Shown here: positions 1 through 6,523 of the stretch, piece after piece | How positions within the stretch are numbered: position 1 is the first letter of the stretch | Layout: each line of letters begins with the position of its first letter | From: Micromonospora sp. WMMD1155 | GTDB lineage: Bacteria > Actinomycetota > Actinomycetes > Mycobacteriales > Micromonosporaceae | DNA length: 64,000 nt | Reading direction: 5' to 3' | Assembly: GCF_029581275.1 (NCBI RefSeq) | Contig: NZ_CP120742.1 | Span: 1,710,501 to 1,774,500, forward strand | Position numbers and translations under genes: made by a program | The notes under the pieces: model-generated | The model's database searches: none | What the model was told of the DNA's origin: nothing | Seen by the model: only the letters and a program-made list of their open reading frames with translations

Positions 1-34
1 GTGGGTGCGGAATCGGGCTGGGCAGCACGGTCAT
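1..34 (-). CDS. 5' end of a CpnT/WXG-type polymorphic toxin-like protein (partial)
   Basis: Only the first 11 codons lie in the window; they read MTVLPSPIPHP from an ATG at 34. From memory this opening resembles the N-terminus of large actinobacterial polymorphic-toxin proteins (CpnT N-terminal-like or WXG-type), but 11 residues cannot prove it. It follows the WXG100-like gene by 15 bases on the same strand, which suggests one operon. The rest lies outside the window, so no toxin domain can be named. Confidence 0.4.
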   Translation of the reverse strand, partial: MTVLPSPIPHP

Positions 35-49
35 CGCGATCCCCGGCCG

Positions 50-382
50 TCAGTGCCGGTCGGTGATCCGAGCGAGCCGGCCGGCGTTGGCAGCGTCGGT
101 CTGCACGCTCGCGTCGACCGCGCGAACCACGTCGCCGCCCAACTCGGTGAGTCGGTGCCCGACCCCGGCCCAGGCCCGCATGACGATCTGCTCGATCTCG
201 CGGTAGTTACGCTCGAACGCCGCGCCGATGTCGTCGCGACCCCACGGCCTGGCACCGCTCGCGGCCTCGATCGCACCACCCTCGGCCGCTCGACGGGCCG
301 TCACCGCCTCCCCGGCGAGCGCCAGGTCGGCGCCGCCTCGACACGCCCGGGACGGATCGAGCCAGAGTCGCCCGTCGGTCAT
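50..382 (-). CDS. WXG100-like small helical protein
   Basis: This 110-residue protein is rich in Ala, Arg and Glu and is predicted to be mostly helical. A W-G turn (PWGRDDIG, about residues 46-53) sits between two helical halves, as in ESX/WXG100-type secreted proteins. There is no signal peptide or membrane segment. Its ATG overlaps the stop of the upstream YbaB-like gene by four bases (ATGA), so the two are translationally coupled, and another gene starts 15 bases downstream. The pairing with a YbaB-like protein and a following large protein is typical of actinobacterial polymorphic toxin loci. The family call rests on length, the WG motif and context, not on a clear signature. Confidence 0.6.
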   Translation of the reverse strand: MTDGRLWLDPSRACRGGADLALAGEAVTARRAAEGGAIEAASGARPWGRDDIGAAFERNYREIEQIVMRAWAGVGHRLTELGGDVVRAVDASVQTDAANAGRLARITDRH

Positions 383-801
383 GGCTGCCCCTCGCGCCTG
401 CCGAGCACCGCGTCGGCTCGACCGAGCAGGGCCGCGTAGTCGCCGGTACGCAGGAACTCCACCGAGCCGGACCCGGCCGGCATGCTCTCCGCGACGAGGT
501 CGCGAGTGGCGTCGACGGCGGCGGTCGCGGCGGCGTGGACCGTTTCGGTGATTTTTCGGCCGAGCGCTGCGGCGTCGCGCTCGCGGTAGACGGTCGACGC
601 CAGCTCCACCTGGATCAACTCGCCGCGGGCGCCAACTGTCGCGGTGACCTGACCGTCGGCCGATCGTCGGGTGACCCGCAGCTCGGCAAGCCGTGTCTGC
701 AGATTGTCCAAACCGGACCTGAGCTGCTGATACTGCCCGTACACGTCGTCGAATCGGGCCCGCAGCTCGCGGTTGGCGTGCCGGTCCACGTGTTCGCTCA
801 C
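379..801 (-). CDS. YbaB/EbfC-like DNA-binding family protein
   Basis: The product has 140 residues. A helical N-terminal part (about residues 10-45, heptad-like Leu and Gln) is followed by a short beta region (QVTATVGARGELIQVELA) that matches the YbaB/EbfC fold, then a long helix. YbaB proteins bind DNA as dimers; the actinobacterial ones near WXG100 genes are of unknown role. The GTG at 801 is preferred to an ATG at 819 because GGGAGG lies seven bases before it. The gene heads a leftward operon with the WXG100-like gene and is divergent from the deaminase/SUKH gene at 881. Confidence 0.65.
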   Translation of the reverse strand: MSEHVDRHANRELRARFDDVYGQYQQLRSGLDNLQTRLAELRVTRRSADGQVTATVGARGELIQVELASTVYRERDAAALGRKITETVHAAATAAVDATRDLVAESMPAGSGSVEFLRTGDYAALLGRADAVLGRREGQP

Positions 802-880
802 CGCCGTTCCTCCCGTCACCGTCGGTAGAGCAGCACCATACCGGCTGCCATCGATCCGTGTAGTCCGGTAGTTTCAGAGC

Positions 881-2122
881 GTGATCGACCGTCAGCAGGC
901 CGAGCAGCTCGCCGCCACGTGGGCCCGCCGCGACTCGCAGCGCCTGGGCCACGAGTGCACAGCGATGGTGGACGAGTTCGACCTCGGGTACGTCATCACG
1001 TCCGTCGTGCCCACCGAGGTGCGCACGGTCCCCGGGGACCTGCCGACGACGGTCATCGACAAGCAGACCGGCACGGTCACCACCTGGCCACGGGTGCCGA
1101 GCGATGTGGTGGCGGAGTTGTACCGGCGCAGTCAGCCGGCCGGGCCGACCGCTCCCCGCACCGTCGACCCGTCGAGGCTGCTGGTCCGGGAGATCCACCG
1201 GGTGCCCACCCCGAACACGTCGGCGCACCTGACGATCGACGGGCGGATCTGGACGGCGGAGGGCGCGAAGGGCGACGTGCCGCTGAATCATCACCCGCTG
1301 GTCCGCACCTATCTGGACCAGTTGCCTCCGGGTGAGCTGGTCCGGGGCGGGGACGCCCACGCCGAGCTGATCGTGGTCTCCGACGTGCTGCACGAGTACG
1401 ACCACCGCCGGGCCGCCGAGGGCATCGCGCCGATGGGTCGGGCCGAGGCGGCGGCGTTGTTGGAGGGCGCCCGGTTCGAGATCTTCCGAATCCGGGAGCC
1501 CGGCGATCCGGCCGGTGGCCCGGCGGAGCTGCCCTGCGACTCGTGCATCAGCTTCCTGGTGCGCGCCAACGTCCTACCGGAGACGGCTCGGGCGTACACC
1601 GAGACCTGGCGCGCTCCGGCGGCGACCGACCCCGACCCCGGGCGCTTCCCGGCGGAGGTGGCCAACGCGCTGGTCGCGGCCGGCTGGCGACCGCACATCG
1701 GCGACCAGATCATGGCCGCCGCGGCGGTACGGGACGTGACCGCGGTGCCGGGGGCGACCCATCGACACTCGGTCTTCCCGGCCGCCGTGGAGGCGCTGAC
1801 CGCGTTTCCCAGCCTGGTCGGCGCCCGGCGCGGCCGGGGCGAGCAGGTGTGGATCTCCCGTTTCGACATCCGCCCGCACACGATCGCGCACACCGCCGAC
1901 ACGCTCGCGGACTTCGGTGCGGTGCTCGGCGTACGCCTCTTTCCGATCGGCACCGAGCAGCAGGACAGCATCCTGGCGGTCGACGAGCGGGGTCGGGTCT
2001 TCGCGCTCGACCAGGCCGGGGAGTGGTTCCTCGGCGACACCATCGACGCCGCGCTGACGACTCTGCTGCTCGGCCGCGCCCCGGCTCGCATCCGCGACGA
2101 CGGCACCTGGCCGGCGGTCTAG
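881..2122 (+). CDS. Imm35 - YwqJ-type deaminase - SUKH-3 fusion protein
   Basis: This 413-residue protein has three parts. Residues 1-90 look like an Imm35/YrhB immunity domain. Residues 95-245 carry a YwqJ-like nucleic-acid/nucleotide deaminase with an intact zinc site, H160-A-E162 and P218-C219-x-x-C222. Residues 250-413 resemble SUKH-3 (GW, IGDQI and WF-LGDT patterns). Imm35 and SUKH domains are immunity proteins of polymorphic toxin systems, and YwqJ domains are usually toxin tips, so the fusion mixes offence and defence. The GTG start has no Shine-Dalgarno site but sits six bases after a TAGTTT -10 box, indicating a leaderless mRNA. It diverges from the YbaB/WXG operon. Whether it is immunity protein or enzyme is open. 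Confidence 0.7.
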   Translation: MIDRQQAEQLAATWARRDSQRLGHECTAMVDEFDLGYVITSVVPTEVRTVPGDLPTTVIDKQTGTVTTWPRVPSDVVAELYRRSQPAGPTAPRTVDPSRLLVREIHRVPTPNTSAHLTIDGRIWTAEGAKGDVPLNHHPLVRTYLDQLPPGELVRGGDAHAELIVVSDVLHEYDHRRAAEGIAPMGRAEAAALLEGARFEIFRIREPGDPAGGPAELPCDSCISFLVRANVLPETARAYTETWRAPAATDPDPGRFPAEVANALVAAGWRPHIGDQIMAAAAVRDVTAVPGATHRHSVFPAAVEALTAFPSLVGARRGRGEQVWISRFDIRPHTIAHTADTLADFGAVLGVRLFPIGTEQQDSILAVDERGRVFALDQAGEWFLGDTIDAALTTLLLGRAPARIRDDGTWPAV

Positions 2123-3039
2123 GGCTCGAGCGTGGCGGGCATGCCGAAGGCGGCGACGTGACGGGCACCGATGAAGGCGTTGCTCTCTACGATCTTCCCG
2201 TTCTCGATCCGGAGTACGTCGACGACCAACGCCTCGTAGTGCGGGCTGCCGGGCCGGCGGAGATAGTTGATCAGTGCCGGGCGCCCGTTGGCCGACGTGG
2301 GGAACGTACGCCAGTCGAGCGGTCGGCCGAGGAACTCCGCAGCCGCGTCGATCCCGACGACCGGCGGCTCGGGCGGCATCGTGATCCGTACGTCCTCGGC
2401 GAGCAGTTCCCTGATCGTCTCCGGGTCCTTCGCGTTGGCGTAGCGGCGCAGGATCTCTTCGTCCTCACCGGTGAGCTGCGGGCGGCGCCAGTCCTTCGGA
2501 TCCGACGGAGCGCGCCCCCGGAGGGTGTGGCGGGCCCGCTGGAGGAGGCTGTTGACGGCCACTACGGCGGTGTCGAGCGCGGCGGCGATCTCCTGCGGCG
2601 TCCAGCCGTGGACGTCGCGCAGCACGAAGGCCGCCCGCTGCCGCGGCGGCAGGTACATGAGCGCTGCGATCACGGCCAGCTCGACGGTTTCCCGGGCGGC
2701 GAGACCGGTCTGCGGATCGTCGGCCAGCAGGGCGTCGGGATAGGGACCGAGCGCGGTGGACCACTCCAGCGGATCACCGTACGGTACGGTCCGGTGACCG
2801 GCCGCCTTGCGGCTGTCGAGGAAGACGTTCGTGGCGATCCGATAGAACCAGGTGCGCGCCGACGCGCGACCCTCGAAGCGGTCGCGAGCCCGCCAGGCAC
2901 GCAGGAAGGTCTCCTGCACCAGGTCGTCCGCGTCGGTGACGTTCCCGGCGAGGCGGTAGCAGTGCACGTGTAGCTCACGCCGGTGCTCGTCGAAGGCGCG
3001 CTGCAGCCAGACCGCCTGCTCATCAGGCGAGTCGGACAT
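2119..3039 (-). CDS. ECF sigma-70 factor with SnoaL-like C-terminal domain (TIGR02960/SigG type)
   Basis: A 306-residue extracytoplasmic-function sigma factor. Region 2 is visible as DDLVQETFLRAW and WFYRIATNVFLD (about residues 35-80). Region 4 follows as LPPRQRAAFVLRDV...TPQEIAAALDT (about 130-175). The last 110 residues form a SnoaL/NTF2-like domain, which in such sigma factors modulates activity in place of a separate anti-sigma factor; none is adjacent. The ATG at 3039 has a GGGGAG Shine-Dalgarno, better than the upstream ATG at 3096. Its stop shares a CTAG with the stop of the convergent gene. A perfect palindrome lies upstream, between it and the divergent DUF899 gene, a likely target or partner. 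Confidence 0.85.
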   Translation of the reverse strand: MSDSPDEQAVWLQRAFDEHRRELHVHCYRLAGNVTDADDLVQETFLRAWRARDRFEGRASARTWFYRIATNVFLDSRKAAGHRTVPYGDPLEWSTALGPYPDALLADDPQTGLAARETVELAVIAALMYLPPRQRAAFVLRDVHGWTPQEIAAALDTAVVAVNSLLQRARHTLRGRAPSDPKDWRRPQLTGEDEEILRRYANAKDPETIRELLAEDVRITMPPEPPVVGIDAAAEFLGRPLDWRTFPTSANGRPALINYLRRPGSPHYEALVVDVLRIENGKIVESNAFIGARHVAAFGMPATLEP

Positions 3040-3097
3040 GTGATCTCCCCGGGATCGACTGGTTCTCACAACCGTACTGACGACCGCGGCCCACATA

Positions 3098-3118
3098 CGT
3101 CATCGGTCACCGATGACG
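3098..3118. promoter_or_regulatory. Perfect 10-1-10 inverted repeat between divergent sigma factor and DUF899 genes
   Basis: The arms CGTCATCGGT and ACCGATGACG are exact reverse complements separated by one base. The site is 59 bases upstream of the sigma-factor start and 60 bases upstream of the DUF899 start, so one dimeric regulator bound here could control both. No regulator gene of a recognised dimeric family is adjacent. Operator function is inferred. Confidence 0.55.
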
Positions 3119-3177
3119 ATCGCCGACTCTGTCGTCTGTACCTGTGACCGATCCACACTCCACGAATGGAGGCAGCC

Positions 3178-3885
3178 ATGACGTCAACCCCCGTGTCCAG
3201 CGCCGCCGCGCCCCCGGTCGTCGACCGGGAGACCTGGCTGCGTGAGCGCAACGAACTGCTGGCCCGGGAGAAGGCCCACACCCGCGAAGGAGACGCGATC
3301 GCAGCCGCTCGCCGTCAACTGCCGATGACCTTGATGCCGACGGTGACGGTGCGAGGCCCGGGCGGGGACACCCCGCTGGTGGAGGTGTTCGAGGGCCGCC
3401 GGATGCTCATCGCCTACTTCCACATGTGGCACGACGGCAACCCGTACGAGCATCAGTGTGAGGGATGCACCTTCTCGACCTGTCACATGCAGACACTGGA
3501 CTACCTGCATGCTCGGGACGTCACCTACGCCGTGTTCTGCCAGGGTCCCTACGACGACAGTGCCCCGTTCGCGGAATTCATGGGCTACCGGTTCCCCTGG
3601 TACTCGGCGACGGACTCCGACCCGGCTCTGGTCGACGGTCGCGGCTTCGGGTTCATCGCGTGCTACCTGCGCGACGGCGACGAGGTCTACGAGACCTACT
3701 GGACCACCGGACGGGGCGTGGAGGCGTTGATGACCACCTACCACGCCCTGGACCTCACCGTGTACGGCCGGCAGGAAGACTGGGAGAACTCGCCTGAGGG
3801 CTGGCCGCGGCTCACCGGGCACCCGTGGCGTCTCGACGGCCGCCCCACCGCGCAGTGGTCACGCCCCGGCGTCGCACCGCGATGA
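3178..3885 (+). CDS. DUF899 family (thioredoxin-like fold) protein
   Basis: A 235-residue soluble protein of the DUF899 family, a thioredoxin-related fold of unknown substrate. Seen are the family's N-terminal W-L-x-R-x-x-L-L-x-x-E-K stretch, the central MLIAYFHMWHDG strand, and a cysteine cluster C-E-G-C-x4-C-H near residue 100 where the redox site of thioredoxin-like proteins lies. The ATG at 3178 is chosen because GGAGG ends five bases before it; the ATG at 3166 overlaps that Shine-Dalgarno. The gene is divergent from an ECF sigma factor across a palindrome, and a 19-bp hairpin follows. A detoxification or redox role under that sigma factor is inference. Confidence 0.8.
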   Translation: MTSTPVSSAAAPPVVDRETWLRERNELLAREKAHTREGDAIAAARRQLPMTLMPTVTVRGPGGDTPLVEVFEGRRMLIAYFHMWHDGNPYEHQCEGCTFSTCHMQTLDYLHARDVTYAVFCQGPYDDSAPFAEFMGYRFPWYSATDSDPALVDGRGFGFIACYLRDGDEVYETYWTTGRGVEALMTTYHALDLTVYGRQEDWENSPEGWPRLTGHPWRLDGRPTAQWSRPGVAPR

Positions 3886-3942
3886 CGTCCTGATGATCGG
3901 GGTGATCATGCTCTTGTCGGCCAGTCGGCAGATCGAATGACG

Positions 3943-3985
3943 GTGGAGTACCAGGGGCCCGGTGCACGGGCCCCTGGTACTCCAC
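3943..3985. terminator. Bidirectional hairpin terminator
   Basis: A perfect 19-bp stem with a GTGCA loop lies between the convergent DUF899 gene and the secreted-protein gene ending at 3988. The symmetrical position and lack of a strong T tract fit a GC-rich actinobacterial terminator serving both strands. Confidence 0.75.
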
Positions 3986-3987
3986 GA

Positions 3988-4662
3988 TCAGCGAAGCACC
4001 TCGACGGTGTTGCGGCGGACCAGGTTCTTGCCCGGCTCGCGGATCTGCTCCATCGCGGCCGAGTTGAGCAACACACAACTGCCCGACGGGCCGGTCACCG
4101 TGACGGTGGTCGCCCGGTTGTTGTCCAGGTTGGTCACCCGCAGCCGGGTGCCCACCGGGAACTGCCCGCTGGTGGCCGCCGGACCGGCGGCCTCCTCGAA
4201 GAAGGTGATCGCACCGGAGCAGGCCGAACGGGGTGCCGGGCCGGACGCGCCGGGTGAGGCGGCGCCGGGGCGTACCGTTCCGGGTGCCGGCGCGGCGGCG
4301 GGCGGCGCGGCACCGTCGAGGCGTTCCACCACGTTGCGGCGGATCACGTTCTTCCCGGGCTCCCGGACCAGTTCCATGGCGGCGGCGTTGAGCAGGACGC
4401 AACTGCCCGACGGGCCGGTCACCGTGACGGTGGCCGCCCGGTTGTTGTCCAGGTTGGTCACCCGCAGCCGGGTACCCACCGGGAAGCGATCGCTGGTCGC
4501 CGCAGGCGCCCCGCCCTCCGCGGAGAAGGTGACCGAACCGGAGCAGACGGACGACCGTGTCGGGGAGGTGCCGGCGAACCCCAGGTTGGTACCGACCGCT
4601 ACACCCGCTGCGGCGAGCACCGCCACGCTCGCCGCCAGCACGTGCTTGCGCTGCACCCTCAT
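3988..4662 (-). CDS. Secreted protein with two tandem RlpA-like/double-psi-barrel-like repeats
   Basis: The 224-residue product starts with a signal peptide (positive MRVQRKH, then a hydrophobic Ala/Val stretch to about residue 30). The remainder is two nearly identical 76-residue units joined by a Pro/Ala/Gly linker of about 32 residues. Each unit opens with C-S-G and holds FPVGTRLRVTNLDNN, VTVTGPSGSC and REPGKN, giving two cysteines per unit that could form a disulfide. The VGTRLRVTN and V-TGP patterns resemble RlpA-like double-psi beta-barrels of cell-wall proteins. The ATG at 4662 has GGGAG upstream; an ATG at 4695 lacks such a site. It lies downstream of the van-like operon, but 56 bases separate them. 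Function unknown; extracellular location is well supported. Confidence 0.75.
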   Translation of the reverse strand: MRVQRKHVLAASVAVLAAAGVAVGTNLGFAGTSPTRSSVCSGSVTFSAEGGAPAATSDRFPVGTRLRVTNLDNNRAATVTVTGPSGSCVLLNAAAMELVREPGKNVIRRNVVERLDGAAPPAAAPAPGTVRPGAASPGASGPAPRSACSGAITFFEEAAGPAATSGQFPVGTRLRVTNLDNNRATTVTVTGPSGSCVLLNSAAMEQIREPGKNLVRRNTVEVLR

Positions 4663-4718
4663 CGCCGTCACTCCCGTCCTCGGTGTTTCCGTCACCGCCT
4701 GGTACGGACGGGAGCGCC

Positions 4719-5396
4719 CTACCGTTCAGCCGGCACGGGAATCGATCGGGCGACGGTCAGGTCCACCGGCCCGTACCTGGTGCGTGGCGCGCCGGTGATC
4801 AGCGCCCAGTAACGGTCCCCGTACGACCAGTGCCACCACTCGGTCGGGTAGTTGACCATCCCGACGCCGCCGAGGGCGTCCACCATGATCTGCCGGTGCC
4901 GGCGGGCGGTCGCGCTGATCGTCGGCGCGTCGGTGAAGCAGGCGTCGGCGCTGTCCTCCGGGGTCGCGTCGATGGCCGTACCGAGGTCGAGTTCCACGCC
5001 GTCGTCGGTGCACAGGGTCAGGTCGACGGCCCCGCCCGTGCTGTGCGGGGCCACCTCGACCGGTGAGACGAACTTGGTGGTCTCCCGGTGCAGCCGCTCG
5101 GCGGACCAGTCCGGGTGCCGACGACGCAGCTCGTCGCGGTAGCCGGTGAAGATGGCCGACTGCGCCTGGTACGGCCGGTAACCCTCGACCACCAGCAGGC
5201 GCAGCCCGGCGGGCAGGGCACGCTGCGCGGCCAGCAGGCGGTCCACGACCCCGGCGCGCAACCGGGCGTACGCCCCGGCGGGGTCGGCGGCGCGGCCGTC
5301 GAGGCGCAGCTCGGGCAGGGCCCGCAGGTCCACCAGCGGGTCGCCGTCGTCGGAGCTGGGCACGGCCGCCACCCGGGGATCGGAGAGCAGGATCAT
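4719..5396 (-). CDS. VanX-like D-Ala-D-Ala dipeptidase (peptidase family M15D)
   Basis: A 225-residue zinc D,D-dipeptidase that should hydrolyse free D-alanyl-D-alanine. All M15D active-site residues are visible: R74 in EGYRPY, zinc ligands H118 and D125 in PHSTGGAVD, catalytic E186 and zinc ligand H189 in EWWHW. These match VanX R71, H116, D123, E181 and H184. No signal peptide, as expected for a cytoplasmic VanX. Its ATG overlaps the ligase stop (ATGA), so it is the third gene of a tightly coupled PLP enzyme-ligase-dipeptidase set downstream of a two-component system. In vancomycin-resistant organisms VanX removes the D-Ala-D-Ala that glycopeptides bind. A peptidoglycan recycling role is the main alternative. 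Confidence 0.85.
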   Translation of the reverse strand: MILLSDPRVAAVPSSDDGDPLVDLRALPELRLDGRAADPAGAYARLRAGVVDRLLAAQRALPAGLRLLVVEGYRPYQAQSAIFTGYRDELRRRHPDWSAERLHRETTKFVSPVEVAPHSTGGAVDLTLCTDDGVELDLGTAIDATPEDSADACFTDAPTISATARRHRQIMVDALGGVGMVNYPTEWWHWSYGDRYWALITGAPRTRYGPVDLTVARSIPVPAER

Positions 5397-6523
5397 CGGA
5401 CGCTCCCCGCCGTCATCGCGGGCCGTCCGCTGTGCCGGACGCGGGCCAGCTCGACGAGTCGGTCCACCACCTCCCGGTAACCGACACCGACGGCAGCCCA
5501 CACCTTCGGGTACATCGAGTGCGCGGTGAAGCCGGGCATGGTGTTCAGCTCGTTGACGTACACCGCGCCGGTCTCCTCCTCGTAGAAGAAGTCGACGCGG
5601 GCCAGGCCCCAACCGCCGATCGCGGCGAACGCGCGCAGCGACAGGTCACGGATCCGCTCGGTCACCTCGTCCGGCAGGACGGCGGGGACGATCATCGGGT
5701 CGGCGTCGCCGAAGTACTTCTGCTGGTAGTCGAACCAGCCGCCGACGACCTGCACCTCACCGACCGCCGACGCCTCGGGGCGCGAGCCGCCGAGCACCGC
5801 GCACTCCAACTCGCGACCGGTGACCCCCTGCTCGACCATGACCACCTGGTCGTGGCGGAGCGCCTCCGCCACGGCGGCGGCCAGGTCGTCGCCCTCCCCG
5901 ACCCGGGTGATGCCGATCGAGGACCCCATACCGGCCGGTTTGACGAAGAGGGGTCGGCGCAGCCCGGCGACCAGTTCCTCCGGGTCGTCGACCGTCCGGA
6001 AGGTGTGCGAGTCGAAGGCGACGTACGGGGTGACCGGAATGCCCTCGGCCCGCAGCGCCCGCTTCATCGCCACCTTGTTCATGCCCACCGCGGAGGCGAG
6101 GATGCCGCAGCCGACGTACGGCACGTTCAACGACTCCAACAGCCCCTGGACCACACCGTCCTCACCGAACGGGCCGTGCAGCACCGGGAAGACCACGTCC
6201 AGCTCGGCGTGCACCGCCCCGGGTGCGTTGGCGGCGGCCACCTGCACGACTCCGGGGCGCGGGCCGCGACGCAGCTCGACGGCCGGGCCGGTGACCGTCA
6301 GTTGGTCGTCGATGGCCCGCTCGCCGGCCGGCCGGTCGCGCAACTCGGCCAGGACCGCGTCGGGCATCAGCCGGAACCCGCCACTGCGGGTGACACCGAT
6401 GGCGACCGTGCGGTAACCGCTGCCGGTGAGCGCCCGGGCGACTCCGAGCGCCGACGCGCAGGACACCTCGTGCTCGGCCGACGGGCCGCCGAACAGGATG
6501 CCGATCCGAACGGGTGCGCTCAC
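5393..6523 (-). CDS. D-alanine--D-alanine (or D-Ala-D-X) ligase, ATP-grasp
   Basis: A 376-residue ATP-grasp ligase of the Ddl/Van superfamily joining two D-amino acids with ATP. The N-terminal GGPSAEHEVS carries the catalytic Glu (E17). KPAGMGSSIG contributes the conserved Ser, and VNELNTMPGF is the metal site. The omega loop reads YQQKY, with the Tyr of dipeptide ligases and not the His of D-Ala-D-Lac ligases (VanA/VanB). SMYP near the C-terminus follows mycobacterial Ddl, not the SRYP of VanA and VanC. The sequence therefore points to D-Ala-D-Ala synthesis, with D-Ala-D-Ser not excluded. The GTG start overlaps the upstream stop (GTGA). Pairing with a D-Ala-D-Ala hydrolase is paradoxical unless the second substrate differs or the enzymes act on different pools. 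Confidence 0.87.
   Translation of the reverse strand: MSAPVRIGILFGGPSAEHEVSCASALGVARALTGSGYRTVAIGVTRSGGFRLMPDAVLAELRDRPAGERAIDDQLTVTGPAVELRRGPRPGVVQVAAANAPGAVHAELDVVFPVLHGPFGEDGVVQGLLESLNVPYVGCGILASAVGMNKVAMKRALRAEGIPVTPYVAFDSHTFRTVDDPEELVAGLRRPLFVKPAGMGSSIGITRVGEGDDLAAAVAEALRHDQVVMVEQGVTGRELECAVLGGSRPEASAVGEVQVVGGWFDYQQKYFGDADPMIVPAVLPDEVTERIRDLSLRAFAAIGGWGLARVDFFYEEETGAVYVNELNTMPGFTAHSMYPKVWAAVGVGYREVVDRLVELARVRHSGRPAMTAGSVR

Noticed and set aside
50..1405. A 451-codon open frame on the minus strand spanning both the WXG100-like gene and the antisense of the deaminase/SUKH gene
   Set aside because: Only its last 110 codons look like protein. The upstream part is antisense to two well-supported genes and has a low-complexity Arg-rich composition.
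2119..3039. ECF41 class with the linker motif between sigma region 4 and the SnoaL domain
   Set aside because: I do not see the WLPEP-type linker expected of ECF41; the TIGR02960/SigG-like group fits better.
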